Positions 35,778 through 44,980 of a stretch of 64,000 bases of DNA are shown in pieces. Positions within the stretch are counted from its first letter, which is position 1, and each line of letters opens with the position of its first letter. The position numbers and the translations under genes were made by a program. A model generated the notes under the pieces. It did no database searches, had not been told where the DNA came from, and saw only the letters and a list, made by a program, of their open reading frames with translations. The stretch comes from Actinospica robiniae DSM 44927 (GTDB taxonomy: Bacteria > Actinomycetota > Actinomycetes > Streptomycetales > Catenulisporaceae): positions 4,771,372 to 4,835,371 of the forward strand of contig NZ_KI632511.1 of the NCBI RefSeq assembly GCF_000504285.1. The letters are read 5' to 3'.

Positions 35778-37244
35778 CTAAGCGAACATCCCCGAGCCGT
35801 AGTAGTCCTTGGCGTCCTTCACCCCGGGCAGCGCGAAGAAGTAGCCGCCGCCGGTGGGCGAGATGTAGTCGACCAGCGGCTCGTCGATCAGCCGGGTCTG
35901 GACCGCCTCGAACTGGCGCAGCACGTCCTGCTGGTAGCAGCAGAAGGCCAGGCCCACGTTGAGGTTCCCGTCCAGGTCGAAGCCGCGCTCGTAGTTGTAG
36001 CCGCGGCGCAGGATCTGCGAGTCGTAGCTGGCCTTGGTGCGCGGATTGGCCAGCCGGATGTGCGCGTCGAGCGGGATGACGTTTCCCATCGGGTCGTTCG
36101 CGTACTCCGGGGTGTCGAACTCGGCGGTGCCGCTCAGCGGCGCGCCGGTCTCGCGGCGGCGGCCGATCATCAGCTCCTGCTCGCTGAGCGAGACCCGGTC
36201 CCAGAACTCCACCAGCATCCGGATGATCCGGATCACCTGGTAGGAGCCGCCGTCGGCCCAGGACTGCTCGCCGCGCAGGCCGCCGTGCGCCCAGATCAGC
36301 GCGTCGGTGACGGTCTCGTCGGTCACGTCCGGGTTGGCGATGCCGTCCTTGAAGCCGAGCTGGTTGCGCTGGGTGCCGGAGGGGCGCGGGACGGACTGGA
36401 AGCCGTCCACCTTCCACAGGCCCTGCATGCCGCCGCGGGTGTGCTTGGCGATGTCGCGCAGCGCGTGCATCACCGTGTCCTGATGATCGGCGCAGATCTG
36501 CAGCGAGATGTCGCCGTGCATCTCGGCGGACCCGACCATGTTGTCGTTCGGGAAGATCGTCATCGGGGTCAGCCGCGCCGGCTTGCGGCCGGACAGGCCG
36601 TAGCGGTCGTCGAAGAGCGAGGAGCCGACGCCGACGGTGATGGTCAGTCCGTCCGCGGGCACCTCGGGGCCGAGCGTCTCGCTGTCGGACGGCGGCTGCG
36701 CCAGGCCCAGATTGGCCGGAGCGCCGCCCGCGGTGAGGAACCGGGCCCGGTCAGTGAGGGTGCGGAACAACGCGATCAGGTCGGCGCGGTTGTCCGCCGT
36801 GGCGTTGAATGACACGAAAGTGGCGAAATTCTGCGCGTTCGTCAGAATGCCGGCCTGGTGCGCGCCATGGAAGGCGATCACCCGCCCGGATCCGGTGCCG
36901 GCGTCGCCGCCGTCGTCGGCGAACGCCGCCGCCGCGCCGGCCACCGCGCCGCCCGCGACGGCGACACCGGCGGCGCCCACCGCGGCCCCGCGCAGGAAGG
37001 AACGGCGGCGCAGGGCGGCGTGCAGCGCGACCGGGTCCACCGAGGGGCCGGTGGCGCCGGTGAAGGGGCAGGTGCCGGCGGCGGGCTCGGTCTCGGCCGC
37101 GTTCCCCGCCGCCGCCCCGGTCTCGGGAGCGGTCTCGGGGTCGGTGGAGGACTCGTCGGGCTCGGCGGGATTCGTGGTCACTGGCGTGTCCGTGTTCCTG
37201 GTCTCGGGTCGGGAGTCGGGGTGGGTGTCCGGCTGGGGGTCCAT
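35778..37244 (-). CDS. efeB: Deferrochelatase / DyP-type haem peroxidase EfeB
   Basis: A 488-residue DyP-type peroxidase exported by the Tat pathway. A long acidic N-terminal extension of about 75 residues precedes the twin-arginine signal [18 protein letters not shown]. The DyP signature GFKDGIANP is present with [20 protein letters not shown] near the end. In the Efe system it oxidises ferrous iron or releases iron from haem and feeds the EfeU permease. The ATG shares one base with the stop of the upstream efeUO gene (TGATG), so translation is coupled. The extension before the Tat signal contains CPFTGATGP. Confidence 0.92.
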   Translation of the reverse strand: MDPQPDTHPDSRPETRNTDTPVTTNPAEPDESSTDPETAPETGAAAGNAAETEPAAGTCPFTGATGPSVDPVALHAALRRRSFLRGAAVGAAGVAVAGGAVAGAAAAFADDGGDAGTGSGRVIAFHGAHQAGILTNAQNFATFVSFNATADNRADLIALFRTLTDRARFLTAGGAPANLGLAQPPSDSETLGPEVPADGLTITVGVGSSLFDDRYGLSGRKPARLTPMTIFPNDNMVGSAEMHGDISLQICADHQDTVMHALRDIAKHTRGGMQGLWKVDGFQSVPRPSGTQRNQLGFKDGIANPDVTDETVTDALIWAHGGLRGEQSWADGGSYQVIRIIRMLVEFWDRVSLSEQELMIGRRRETGAPLSGTAEFDTPEYANDPMGNVIPLDAHIRLANPRTKASYDSQILRRGYNYERGFDLDGNLNVGLAFCCYQQDVLRQFEAVQTRLIDEPLVDYISPTGGGYFFALPGVKDAKDYYGSGMFA

Positions 37245-39385
37245 CAGGCGGAAGTCCGTTCTTCCAGCAGGTCGGGCACGACGGAAAGGCTCTCGAGCAG
37301 CTGGCCGAGGTCGGCGTCGAGCTTCTGCCGCTGCGCGGTGGTCAGCGCCGAGAGCGCGTCCGGCATCGGGCACGAGGTGGTGCACGCGCCGGCGCCGAGC
37401 GCGGTCAGGTCCTGCTGCACCGTGGCGATCCCGGTGTCGATCTGCCCGAGCAGGGCCGGATCCCGCTGCTGGATCAGGTCCCTGATCGTGGCGAGCACCT
37501 GCTGGGTGCCCTGGGTGTTGGCGTACAGGGTGGCCAGGGTCGTGCCGCTGCCGTAGTCCTCGATGCCGGTGAGCTGGAACTGCAGCGCGTTCTCCAGGAT
37601 CTCGTGGGAGCGCAGCGGCAGGTCGTTGGGATCGGTGGCCTGGCCCGGGAACGCCTTGACCAGACCCTTGACGTCCTTGACCAGGGTGTCGCCGAGCGGG
37701 CCGAGCACCGCGGCGGACTGGCCGTGCCACAGCCCGTACTCGATCCGGAAGAAGCCGGTCCAGTCCTTGGTGGCGGTGCCGTCCGGCAGGCCGCTGGCCG
37801 AGCCGTTGATCTCGCCGTCGAAGTCCTCGAAGGTGCCGTAGGCCGCGCCGAGCCGCTCGTAGTCCAGGTGGGCCGGCAGCCAGTCGGTCCTGGCCTGGGC
37901 CAGGTCGCCCGCCTTCAGATCGGCGTCGAGCTTCTCGGCCGCGGTCAGCAGGGCCGGCAGGTTCTGCTGGACGTAGCCGCGGTAGTCGTAGACCGGGTTC
38001 TCCATGTCCTGCTCGGTGACCGGCGCCACCCCGGCCGGGGCCGAACCGGAGCCGCTGACGTGATAGGTCGTCGAGTTGAGCACGGTGCCGTCGACGAAGG
38101 AGCAGCGGAAGACGTAGGCGCCGCCGGCGAGGTCGACGTTCATCGTCTCGGTCGAGCCCGGGGTCACGTCCGGGTCCTCGCCGTAGACGGCGTTGCTGGT
38201 CGGGTTGATCAGGTACACCTCGGCGGTGTTCGCGCCGTCGTTCTTGACCACGAAGGTCTGCGAGCCGGCGCTCGGGCTCGACCAGCCGGTGCCGCAGGCC
38301 TTCTCGGTGATCGCGATGGCGGTGCTGGCGGCGTCGGACGCCGGGCCGAGCGCCGAGATGGCGCCGGCGGCGACCACGGCCGGGACGGCGACGATCGAGG
38401 TGTAGACGGCCCAGCGCGGCACGCGGCGCCCCTGGGCCTGCTCGGCGGCCGCGGAGGCGGCCTCGGCCTTCCGGGCCAGCCTCGCGGCCACCGCGGCCTC
38501 CTCGGCGGCCTGACGGCCCGCCCGGCCGCCCTCAGTCGCCGCGCCGGCTGCGGGGCCGGCTGCCGCGCCAGCCGCGGCACGCCGGACACCGATGACGAAA
38601 AGCGCCATCGTCGGCACGAGGTAGAGCAGGTATCCGGAGACCTGAAGCCAGGTCATCACCGGGGTGAGGTTGAGGGTGCCGGCGACGAGCGTGGCGTACC
38701 AGGACCCGGCGTCGATCCCGTGCAGGTTCACCGCGTGCGCGGCGTAACCCGGCACGATGTTGCCCTCCTGCAGGTCCCCGAGCCCGTAGGCGAACACGCC
38801 GGCCGCGATCACGATCAGCACCGCGCCGGTGTAGGTGAAGAACTTGGTCAGGTTGATCTTCAGAACTCTGCGATACAGCCCCCAGCAGAGCACGACCGCG
38901 ACCAGCACCCCGAGCCCCGCGCCGAGCGCCGGACCCCGGGCCTGCCCGGCCGACTTGGCCGTGGTCCACAGGAAGAGCGAGGTCTCCAGGCCCTCGCGGC
39001 CCACCGCGAGGAAGGCGGTGAGCGCGAGCACGTTGCCGCCGCGCGCGAGCGCCTCGGTCACCCGCGCCTTGAGATCGCCGGACAGGGCCCGGGCGTTGCG
39101 CCGCATCCAGAAGACCATGGTGGTCACGAAGCACACGGCGAGCAGCGAGAGCACGCCGCCGAAGGCGTCCTGGCCGCCGGCCGGCAGGCTGGCCGCGGTG
39201 AAGGTGAGCACGGCCGCGAAGGACAGGCTGAGCGCGACGGCCGCGGCCACCCCGGTCCACACCGCCCCGACCCGCTCCCGGGCGTCGGCCCGCACCAGCG
39301 TGGCGATGAGGATGGAGACGACCAGTCCGCCCTCGAGGCCCTCCCGCAGGCCGATCAGGAAACTGGGAAACACGGTGTTCCACAT
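37244..39385 (-). CDS. Fused ferrous/ferric iron permease EfeU and EfeO (cupredoxin-M75) protein
   Basis: A 713-residue single polypeptide. Residues 1 to about 275 are the FTR1/EfeU permease with seven membrane segments and both iron-binding REGLE motifs (GLREGLEGG and GREGLETS). A charged Ala-rich cytoplasmic linker (about 275-330) and one more membrane segment ([19 protein letters not shown]) lead outside to an EfeO part: a cupredoxin-like domain ([26 protein letters not shown]) and an M75 imelysin domain ([30 protein letters not shown]). These are usually separate proteins. The ATG has an AGGAG site and an iron box 50-70 bases upstream. Confidence 0.9.
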   Translation of the reverse strand: MWNTVFPSFLIGLREGLEGGLVVSILIATLVRADARERVGAVWTGVAAAVALSLSFAAVLTFTAASLPAGGQDAFGGVLSLLAVCFVTTMVFWMRRNARALSGDLKARVTEALARGGNVLALTAFLAVGREGLETSLFLWTTAKSAGQARGPALGAGLGVLVAVVLCWGLYRRVLKINLTKFFTYTGAVLIVIAAGVFAYGLGDLQEGNIVPGYAAHAVNLHGIDAGSWYATLVAGTLNLTPVMTWLQVSGYLLYLVPTMALFVIGVRRAAAGAAAGPAAGAATEGGRAGRQAAEEAAVAARLARKAEAASAAAEQAQGRRVPRWAVYTSIVAVPAVVAAGAISALGPASDAASTAIAITEKACGTGWSSPSAGSQTFVVKNDGANTAEVYLINPTSNAVYGEDPDVTPGSTETMNVDLAGGAYVFRCSFVDGTVLNSTTYHVSGSGSAPAGVAPVTEQDMENPVYDYRGYVQQNLPALLTAAEKLDADLKAGDLAQARTDWLPAHLDYERLGAAYGTFEDFDGEINGSASGLPDGTATKDWTGFFRIEYGLWHGQSAAVLGPLGDTLVKDVKGLVKAFPGQATDPNDLPLRSHEILENALQFQLTGIEDYGSGTTLATLYANTQGTQQVLATIRDLIQQRDPALLGQIDTGIATVQQDLTALGAGACTTSCPMPDALSALTTAQRQKLDADLGQLLESLSVVPDLLEERTSA

Positions 39386-39433
39386 GGGCGGGGGGTCGCT
39401 CCTGTCCTTCTGTTCGGTGATTTCGGCTTATTC

Positions 39434-39452
39434 TTAGGAAAGCCTTACCTTA
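39434..39452. promoter_or_regulatory. IdeR/DmdR-type iron box of the efe operon
   Basis: TTAGGAAAGCCTTACCTTA fits the actinobacterial iron-box consensus and lies in the promoter region of the iron-uptake operon, so repression under iron sufficiency is expected. Confidence 0.82.
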
Positions 39453-39604
39453 TAGTTACACCCTCGAGTCTGCCAACAGACGACAGCCGGGTGAATTTCC
39501 GGCGCGGGCCCTCGAAAAGGCGGACATACCGGACGAATATCCCCGCTCGAAAAAAACTTTCCGGCCGATGTATCAGGGGCCCCGGCCCGATGCTCTTATG
39601 GATG

Positions 39605-39636
39605 ACCGGATCGGGAAGGGGAGAGCCCGATCCGGT
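39605..39636 (+). repeat. Leader hairpin 1
   Basis: A perfect 11-bp stem (39605-39615 with 39626-39636) holds the loop AAGGGGAGAG. Confidence 0.8.
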
Positions 39637-39663
39637 CGATCTGAAGGGGAGACCCGATCAGAG

Positions 39664-39684
39664 GTCCGGAAGGGAGATCCGGGC
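39664..39684 (+). repeat. Leader hairpin 2
   Basis: A 7-bp stem with one G-T wobble (39664-39670 with 39678-39684) holds the loop AGGGAGA. Confidence 0.7.
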
Positions 39685-39709
39685 GAAGTGTGCCAGACCC
39701 GGAGGGGGG

Positions 39710-39728
39710 CTCGGAAGGGAGATCCGAG
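39710..39728 (+). repeat. Leader hairpin 3
   Basis: A perfect 6-bp stem (CTCGGA with TCCGAG) holds the loop AGGGAGA, identical to that of hairpin 2 although the stems differ by compensatory changes. Confidence 0.7.
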
Positions 39729-39780
39729 AGCAGTTCCAGGACTGGGACAGGTGGGGAACCAGGTGGGGGAGACACCGTGC

Positions 39781-39823
39781 CCGCCCGGTGGCCGCGAGGG
39801 GGGAACCTGCGGCCGCCGGGCGG
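39781..39823 (+). repeat. Leader hairpin 4
   Basis: A 15-bp stem with one G-T wobble (39781-39795 with 39809-39823) holds the 13-base loop GAGGGGGGAACCT. Confidence 0.8.
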
Positions 39824-39966
39824 TCGGACGGCGTCGCGCGGGATCGCGATCCCGTCCGGCGACCAGGACGTCACGGGGGTACGGCCTGCGCACCGGTCGG
39901 GATCGTCCGGCGCAGGCGGTGCAGACCAGCTTTACAGCCAGTACCGCGTGACCTAGGGAGGAAGTT

Positions 39967-41079
39967 GTGCGCTCGAACCACAAGGCCCGGATGGACCGGC
40001 TGATCGCCCGTCATCCGGACGCCGTGTGCATCGACGGTGCGATGCACCGCCGGGATCAAGTACTGGTGCCGGCCGAGCAGGCCGACGCGGCCGGGGAGGC
40101 GGGCGCCTCCTTCGTCGAGCGGGTCGAAACCTTCACCGACATCGGCGTGCACCGGCTCCGGCTACGGGCGAACGCCAAGGTCAACGTGCCCGAATTCGCC
40201 GCCCAGCTGCGCGACCGGCACAACTTGAGCGCCAGCGCCAACCACATCCTGCGCGGCGAACCCGACTACGTGGGCGGGCCTTTCGGCGTTCCCACCCTCA
40301 GCGCACCGGTGCCCGCGCCCGTGCCGACCGGCGAGAGCCGGACGGTCACCGTGGCCGTGCTGGACACCGGCATCACCCCGCACCCGTGGTTCACCGACAC
40401 CGTCTGGTGGGACCAGGTGACGCCCGAGCAGCTGGACCCGATCTCGGCCAACTGCGACTACGAGCTCGAATCCCAGTCCGGGCACGGCACCTTCGTGGCC
40501 GGCGTGGTGCTGCAGAAGGCGCCGGACGCGCGGCTGTGGATCGAGCGCGTCCTCGACGACATCGGCATCTGCGACGAGCTGGGCCTGCTGCAGAGCCTGG
40601 GCCGGATCCGGCGGCGGGAGGAGACCACCGGCGTGCGCCTGGACGTGGTCAACCTCTCCCTCGGCGGATACGCGCACCACGACCACCCCTCCGAGCTGAT
40701 CTCCGCCGCGCTGCGCAAGTTCGCCAGCCACACCGTGGTCGTGACCGCGGCCGGCAACAACGGCTCGGAGCGGGCATTCTGGCCCGCCGCGCTCAAGGAC
40801 TGCATCGCGGTCGGCGCCCGGGCCCCGTTCTCCGACCGCGGCTGGTGGGTGGACGCGCACGCGCCGGGCGTGGACGTGGCCGGGCCGTTCCCGGTGCGCG
40901 GCGCCACCGGTGACATCGAACCCTCATACGCCACCTGGAGCGGCACCTCTTTCGCCGCGCCCTACGTGGCCGGCGCGATCGCCAAGCTGGCCGGCAGCAA
41001 GGACATCACCGCACGTGAAGCGGTCGAGATGCTGCTCGGCGGGGAAGCGGACCCCGAACTCGGGGTGGAGATCGGGTAA
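39967..41079 (+). CDS. Cytoplasmic S8 family serine peptidase (subtilase)
   Basis: A 370-residue subtilisin-like protease with an intact triad: Asp133 (VAVLDTGITPHPW), His173 (SGHGTFVAGVV) and Ser328 (WSGTSFAAPYVAGAIAK); the oxyanion Asn lies in VTAAGNNGSE. About 110 residues precede the catalytic domain (VERVETFTDIGVHRLRLRAN), which could act as an inhibitory prodomain. No signal peptide or anchor is present, so it works inside the cell. The GTG follows GGGAGGAAG. It is the first gene of a four-gene set with a sigma factor, a small protein and a CHAT protease, which suggests a regulated intracellular proteolysis role. Confidence 0.9.
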   Translation: MRSNHKARMDRLIARHPDAVCIDGAMHRRDQVLVPAEQADAAGEAGASFVERVETFTDIGVHRLRLRANAKVNVPEFAAQLRDRHNLSASANHILRGEPDYVGGPFGVPTLSAPVPAPVPTGESRTVTVAVLDTGITPHPWFTDTVWWDQVTPEQLDPISANCDYELESQSGHGTFVAGVVLQKAPDARLWIERVLDDIGICDELGLLQSLGRIRRREETTGVRLDVVNLSLGGYAHHDHPSELISAALRKFASHTVVVTAAGNNGSERAFWPAALKDCIAVGARAPFSDRGWWVDAHAPGVDVAGPFPVRGATGDIEPSYATWSGTSFAAPYVAGAIAKLAGSKDITAREAVEMLLGGEADPELGVEIG

Positions 41080-41118
41080 CGGTCGGTATGACGCGACGGC
41101 GTGATCTCGCTAGTGTTT

Positions 41119-41151
41119 CCCACGCGCCCGATGAGGGATCGGGCGCGTGGG
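41119..41151 (+). promoter_or_regulatory. Hairpin covering the ribosome site of the sigma-factor gene
   Basis: A perfect 14-bp stem (41119-41132 with 41138-41151) and 5-base loop lies between the subtilase stop and the sigma ATG. The ribosome site GGGAG (41149-41153) is partly inside the right arm. It may act as an attenuator or as a block on translation. Confidence 0.7.
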
Positions 41152-41161
41152 AGCGTGAGTC

Positions 41162-41719
41162 ATGCCGTCATTCACCCCGGAGAGCCCGGATCCGAGCAAC
41201 GCCGAGCTCTTGTCCGCCGCCGCCGGCGGAGACCAGGACGCCTGGAACACGCTGGTGGCGCGGTACGGACGGCTGGTGTGGTCGGTGGCCCGCAGCTTCC
41301 GGCTCTCGCCCGCCGACACCGCCGACCTCAGCCAGACCGCCTGGCTGCGGCTGGTGGAGAATCTGGGATCGATCACCGAGTCCGAGCGGCTCGGCGCATG
41401 GCTGGCGACCACCACACGCCGTGAAGCCATACGCCTGCTGCGCCGGCGCAACCGGGAGATCCCGGCCGACGAGCAGGAGGAGCAGTCCGACGAGGGCGCG
41501 GACGGCCCCGAGGAACGGATCCTGGTCGACGACGAGTACCGGCAGCTGCGGGCCGCCATGGCCCAGCTGCCCGAGCGCTGCCGCACCCTGCTCCGGGTGC
41601 TCGCGGCGGACAGCGGCGCGAGCTACGCCCAGCTGTCGGCCGCGATGGGGCTGCCGATCGGCTCCATCGGCCCGACCCGGGCCCGATGCCTGGAGAAGTT
41701 GCGAGCCCACATGTCCTGA
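41162..41719 (+). CDS. RNA polymerase sigma factor, sigma-70 family (ECF-like)
   Basis: A 185-residue sigma factor with region 2 (DQDAWNTLVARYGRLVWSVA, then DTADLSQTAWLRLVENLG and GAWLATTTRREAIRLLRRR) and region 4 (LPERCRTLLRVLAADSGASY then AQLSAAMGLPIGSIGPTRAR). The linker between them is very acidic (EQEEQSDEGADGPEE). There is no anti-sigma gene next to it; control may come from the adjacent proteases or small protein. The ATG is 82 bases after the subtilase stop and sits below a strong hairpin. Some of these sigma factors with a cluster of proteases are known in Streptomyces genomes, from memory, but their regulons are not. Confidence 0.9.
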   Translation: MPSFTPESPDPSNAELLSAAAGGDQDAWNTLVARYGRLVWSVARSFRLSPADTADLSQTAWLRLVENLGSITESERLGAWLATTTRREAIRLLRRRNREIPADEQEEQSDEGADGPEERILVDDEYRQLRAAMAQLPERCRTLLRVLAADSGASYAQLSAAMGLPIGSIGPTRARCLEKLRAHMS

Positions 41720-41757
41720 TCCCGTGCGGAAACGGGGATGCCTGAGGGGGACCGAGA

Positions 41758-42231
41758 ATGTCGGATGACGGATACAGCGGCGAGTCCTACGCGGACGTGC
41801 GCCTGCTGGCCGCGCTGAACTCGATGTACGACCACGATGATCCGGTGCCGCCGGACGTGCTCGACGCCGCGCGCGGGGCCTTCCTGTGGCGCGACTTCGA
41901 CGCCGAACTCGCCCGCCTGCTCGAGGACAGCCCGCTGGTGGGCCAGTCCACCCGGGCGGCCGGGGACCAGCGCCTGCTCACCTTCGAGGCCGAGCACCTC
42001 ACCTTCGTGGTCGAGGCGACGGAGCTGGCCCACGGGCGCAAGCTCGTCGGCCAGGTGGTGCCGGCCGGCCCGCGCGAGCTGTGGCTGGAGAGCGCGGGGG
42101 GTGAACGGGCCACGGCCGAGGTGGACGAACTGGGGCGTTTCTCCTTGGCCCAGCTGCCCGCCGGCCCCGCACGGCTGCGCTGCGAGCTTCCGGACGGCAC
42201 TTGCGTCGTGACTGAATGGGACACCATCTGA
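41758..42231 (+). CDS. Hypothetical protein of the sigma-CHAT operon
   Basis: A 157-residue acidic protein of unknown function. The N-terminal half is helical (DVLDAARGAFLWRDFDAELA, the sort of segment that could contact the sigma factor), and the C-terminal half looks like a small beta-sandwich (LVGQVVPAGPRELWLESAGG, FSLAQLPAGPARLRCEL) reminiscent of carboxypeptidase regulatory-like domains. No membrane segment. It starts 38 bases after the sigma gene with a GAGGGGG site and ends 12 bases before the CHAT gene. Its place between sigma factor and protease makes it a candidate anti-sigma factor or protease substrate (inference). Confidence 0.75.
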   Translation: MSDDGYSGESYADVRLLAALNSMYDHDDPVPPDVLDAARGAFLWRDFDAELARLLEDSPLVGQSTRAAGDQRLLTFEAEHLTFVVEATELAHGRKLVGQVVPAGPRELWLESAGGERATAEVDELGRFSLAQLPAGPARLRCELPDGTCVVTEWDTI

Positions 42232-42243
42232 GAAGCTAGTCGA

Positions 42244-44889
42244 ATGACGCCATACGCCGCGGCCGCTACCCACGCCGACGGCGCGACGAGGCTTGCCCAG
42301 GCTGAATCGCTCCTCGAGCTCGTCCACACCGATGTGAAGCTCGCGCGTGATCGAGCACTGACGCTGCTCGAACCAGGCCTCGAGGACGAGGCGGACGCGG
42401 TGGCGCTGCGGGTGGTGGGCCTCAGCCTGCGTTTCTCCGACCCGCAGCGTTCGAGCGAACAGCTCCGCCGCGCGGTCTCCCTGGCGCACCGATTGCGTCT
42501 TCCGGTACGGGCCGCGCAGGCCCGCACGACGCACGTGGTGGTGCTCTCCCAGCTCGGCCGCACCCGCGCGGCGCTGCGCGAGGCGGAACTGGCCGAGGCC
42601 GGGCTGCAGGCCGCGGTGGACGAACTCGAACTGGCCCGGCTGAGAGTCAACCACGCCCTCGTACTGCAGCGGATAGGCCGTCAGGCCGAGGCGCTGGTCC
42701 GCTTCGGCGCGGCCGAGCCGGTGCTGCGCCGGTATGGCGACGTGCGCTGGGAAGTGATGCTGCGCAACCTGCGCGGGACGCTGCTGGCCTATCAGGGGCG
42801 CAGCGATCTGGCCCTCGCCGACCTGACCACCGGGATCGAGCTGGCCGGCTCGGTAGAGCTCAAGACCGTGCTGTGCAGCCTGCATCAGAACCTCGGCTTC
42901 GCCCTACTGCGCGCGGGCCGCGTGCCGGAGGCGCTCAAGCAGATCGCCAACGCGCGCAGCCTGGCCGCGTCGATCGGCCGTCGGCAGGACAGCAGCTACG
43001 CGGACCGCGCGGACGCGCTGCTCGCGGCCGGGCTGCCGGTCGAAGCCCTGGAAGACGCCGAGCGCGCGCTGGCCGGACAGCTCGAGGCGGGCCTCGCCTT
43101 CGACGCGGCGGAGTCGCGGCTGATCGGGGCACGCGCGGCCCTGGCGGCGGGAGAACGCCCGCAAGCAGCCGAGTTCGCGGCGACCGCGCGCCAGGAGTTC
43201 ACCCGGCAGCGACGCTACACCTGGGCGACCCAGGCCTGGCAGGTGGAGCTCGCGGCGCGGTTCGCCGGCGGGGAGCGCACCGCGGAGCTTCTTCGTGATC
43301 TGACTCAGTGCGTGGTCCGGCTCGAACGTGCCGGCTGGCTGGTGACACCCCAGCAGGCGCGACTGCAGGCGGCCCGGACGGCCGCGGCGCTGGGCCGCCG
43401 GACCCAGGCTGACCGGCTGTACGCGCAGATCGCGGCGGAACGGTTCAGCGGACTGTCGAATGTCAGGCTGCTGGCCTGGGAGGCGGAATACGAGCGCCTG
43501 CTGCTGCTCGGCGACCGGCCGGGGGCAGGCCGCGCGATCACCCGCGGCCTGAGCGTGCTGGCTCAGTACGCGAACACACTCGGCTCGACCGATCTGCGCG
43601 CGGGCGCGGCGTCGCTGGGCACCGGCCTGGCGACGGCCGGCCTGCGGCTGAGCCTCGAAGGCGGATCCGCGCGCAGCCTTCTGATCCGCACCGAGCAGTG
43701 GCGCGCGGCGTCACTTCGGCGCGCGCCCGCGCACCCGCCGCAGTCGGGCCGGCTCGCCGAGCTGCTCAATCTGCTGCGCGCGGTGACGAACCAGGTGACC
43801 GACGAGGGCCTGGACGGCAAGGACATCAGGCCCCTGCAACGCGAGCGGGGCCGGCTCGAGCACGAGATCAAGGACCTGGCCCGGCACGCGCCGGGCACCC
43901 ACGAGGCCCCCGAGTCTCCGCTGGACCTGCGCAAGCTCGGCGACAAGCTCGGCGGCCGAGCGCTGGTGGAGTACGTGCGCCTGGACGACGAGCTGCACGC
44001 GATCGTGCTGGCCGACGGCCGCTGCACCCGCACCCGGATCGGCTCCTACCAGGCGGTGCTGGCCGAGCTGGACCAGCTGCGTTTCGCCATGGGCCGGATC
44101 GCGGCGAAGCACGGCTCCCCCGCGCTGCTGCGCGGCGCGATGGACGTCTACGACCACGCCCGCACCAGGCTCGACCAGGTACTGCTGGGCGACCTCGGCC
44201 GGCAGATATCAGGCCACGAACTGGTGCTCGTGCCCACCGGCTCGCTGCACGCCCTGGCCTGGGCCGCGCTGCCCTCGCTGGAGAACAGGGTACTGACGGT
44301 CGCGCCGTCCGCCCGCAGCTGGCTCGCGGCGGACCAGGTACCCGAGCTCTCCGGCCACGTCGCACTGGCCCACGGCCCCGGCCTCGACCACGCCGAGGCG
44401 GAGATAACGACCCTGGCCGGTTTGTATCCGGAGGCCAATGCCCTGCGCGGCGACCACGCCACCGCCCCCGCCGTGGCCGAGTCCTGGGACGGCGCCCGGC
44501 TGGCGCACCTGGCCGCGCACGGCCGGTTCCGCCGGGACAACCCGCTGTTCTCGAACCTGGAGCTCGCCGACGGCCCGCTGACCGTGTACGACCTCGAATC
44601 CCTCCGCCGCGCCCCGCGAGTGCTGATCCTGAGCGCCTGCGACGCGGCGCTGTCCGGTATCAAGCCCGGCGACGAGCTGATGGGCGTGGCCAGCGCACTG
44701 CTGACCCAGGGCTGCAAGACGATCATCGCCTCGGTGGCCCCCGTCGCCGACGAGCACACCAGAACCCTGATGCTCGACGTGCACGCCGCCCTCGCCCGGG
44801 GCCTGCGCCCCGCCCAAGCCCTCGCCGACGCCCAAGCCGCCCAAGCCAAAGCCGGCGCCCCGGCGTTCATCTGCCTGGGTGCGGGCTGA
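42244..44889 (+). CDS. TPR-CHAT caspase-like protease
   Basis: An 881-residue protein. Residues 10 to about 480 are a string of helical repeats of TPR type (for example AQARTTHVVVLSQLGRTRAA, LARLRVNHALVLQRIGRQAE). From about 560 a CHAT domain follows, with catalytic His759 (LAAHGRFRRDNPLFSNL) and Cys799 (VLILSACDAALSG), plus GDELMGVASALLTQGCKTII. This is the caspase-fold peptidase family that includes separase-like proteins and the Csx29 protease of type III-E CRISPR. The repeats probably sense a partner and switch on proteolysis. There is no membrane segment. It is the last gene of the operon. Confidence 0.9.
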   Translation: MTPYAAAATHADGATRLAQAESLLELVHTDVKLARDRALTLLEPGLEDEADAVALRVVGLSLRFSDPQRSSEQLRRAVSLAHRLRLPVRAAQARTTHVVVLSQLGRTRAALREAELAEAGLQAAVDELELARLRVNHALVLQRIGRQAEALVRFGAAEPVLRRYGDVRWEVMLRNLRGTLLAYQGRSDLALADLTTGIELAGSVELKTVLCSLHQNLGFALLRAGRVPEALKQIANARSLAASIGRRQDSSYADRADALLAAGLPVEALEDAERALAGQLEAGLAFDAAESRLIGARAALAAGERPQAAEFAATARQEFTRQRRYTWATQAWQVELAARFAGGERTAELLRDLTQCVVRLERAGWLVTPQQARLQAARTAAALGRRTQADRLYAQIAAERFSGLSNVRLLAWEAEYERLLLLGDRPGAGRAITRGLSVLAQYANTLGSTDLRAGAASLGTGLATAGLRLSLEGGSARSLLIRTEQWRAASLRRAPAHPPQSGRLAELLNLLRAVTNQVTDEGLDGKDIRPLQRERGRLEHEIKDLARHAPGTHEAPESPLDLRKLGDKLGGRALVEYVRLDDELHAIVLADGRCTRTRIGSYQAVLAELDQLRFAMGRIAAKHGSPALLRGAMDVYDHARTRLDQVLLGDLGRQISGHELVLVPTGSLHALAWAALPSLENRVLTVAPSARSWLAADQVPELSGHVALAHGPGLDHAEAEITTLAGLYPEANALRGDHATAPAVAESWDGARLAHLAAHGRFRRDNPLFSNLELADGPLTVYDLESLRRAPRVLILSACDAALSGIKPGDELMGVASALLTQGCKTIIASVAPVADEHTRTLMLDVHAALARGLRPAQALADAQAAQAKAGAPAFICLGAG

Positions 44890-44980
44890 GGTCTAGCTGT
44901 AGCGCCTAACGCCCGACTCCAAACGCCTACCGCGAATTCGCCTCGCGCACGGTTTCGTCTGCCCATCACGTCGGCCCGGC

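Larger units (their letters stand above)
39453..39966 (+). other. Structured leader region of the subtilase-sigma-CHAT operon
   Basis: No gene is seen in these 514 bases. From 39605 it holds a series of hairpins, listed separately, whose loops are purine-rich (AAGGGGAGAG, AGGGAGA, AGGGAGA, GAGGGGGGAACCT). Further inverted repeats (GGATCGCGATCC at 39840-39851; CCTGCGC with GCGCAGG, 39885-39916) continue up to the subtilase start. The promoter was not identified. Confidence 0.6.

Noticed and set aside
39605..39823. CRISPR array
   Set aside because: The hairpins share loops but not stems, spacing is irregular, and there are no identical 25-40 base repeats or cas genes.
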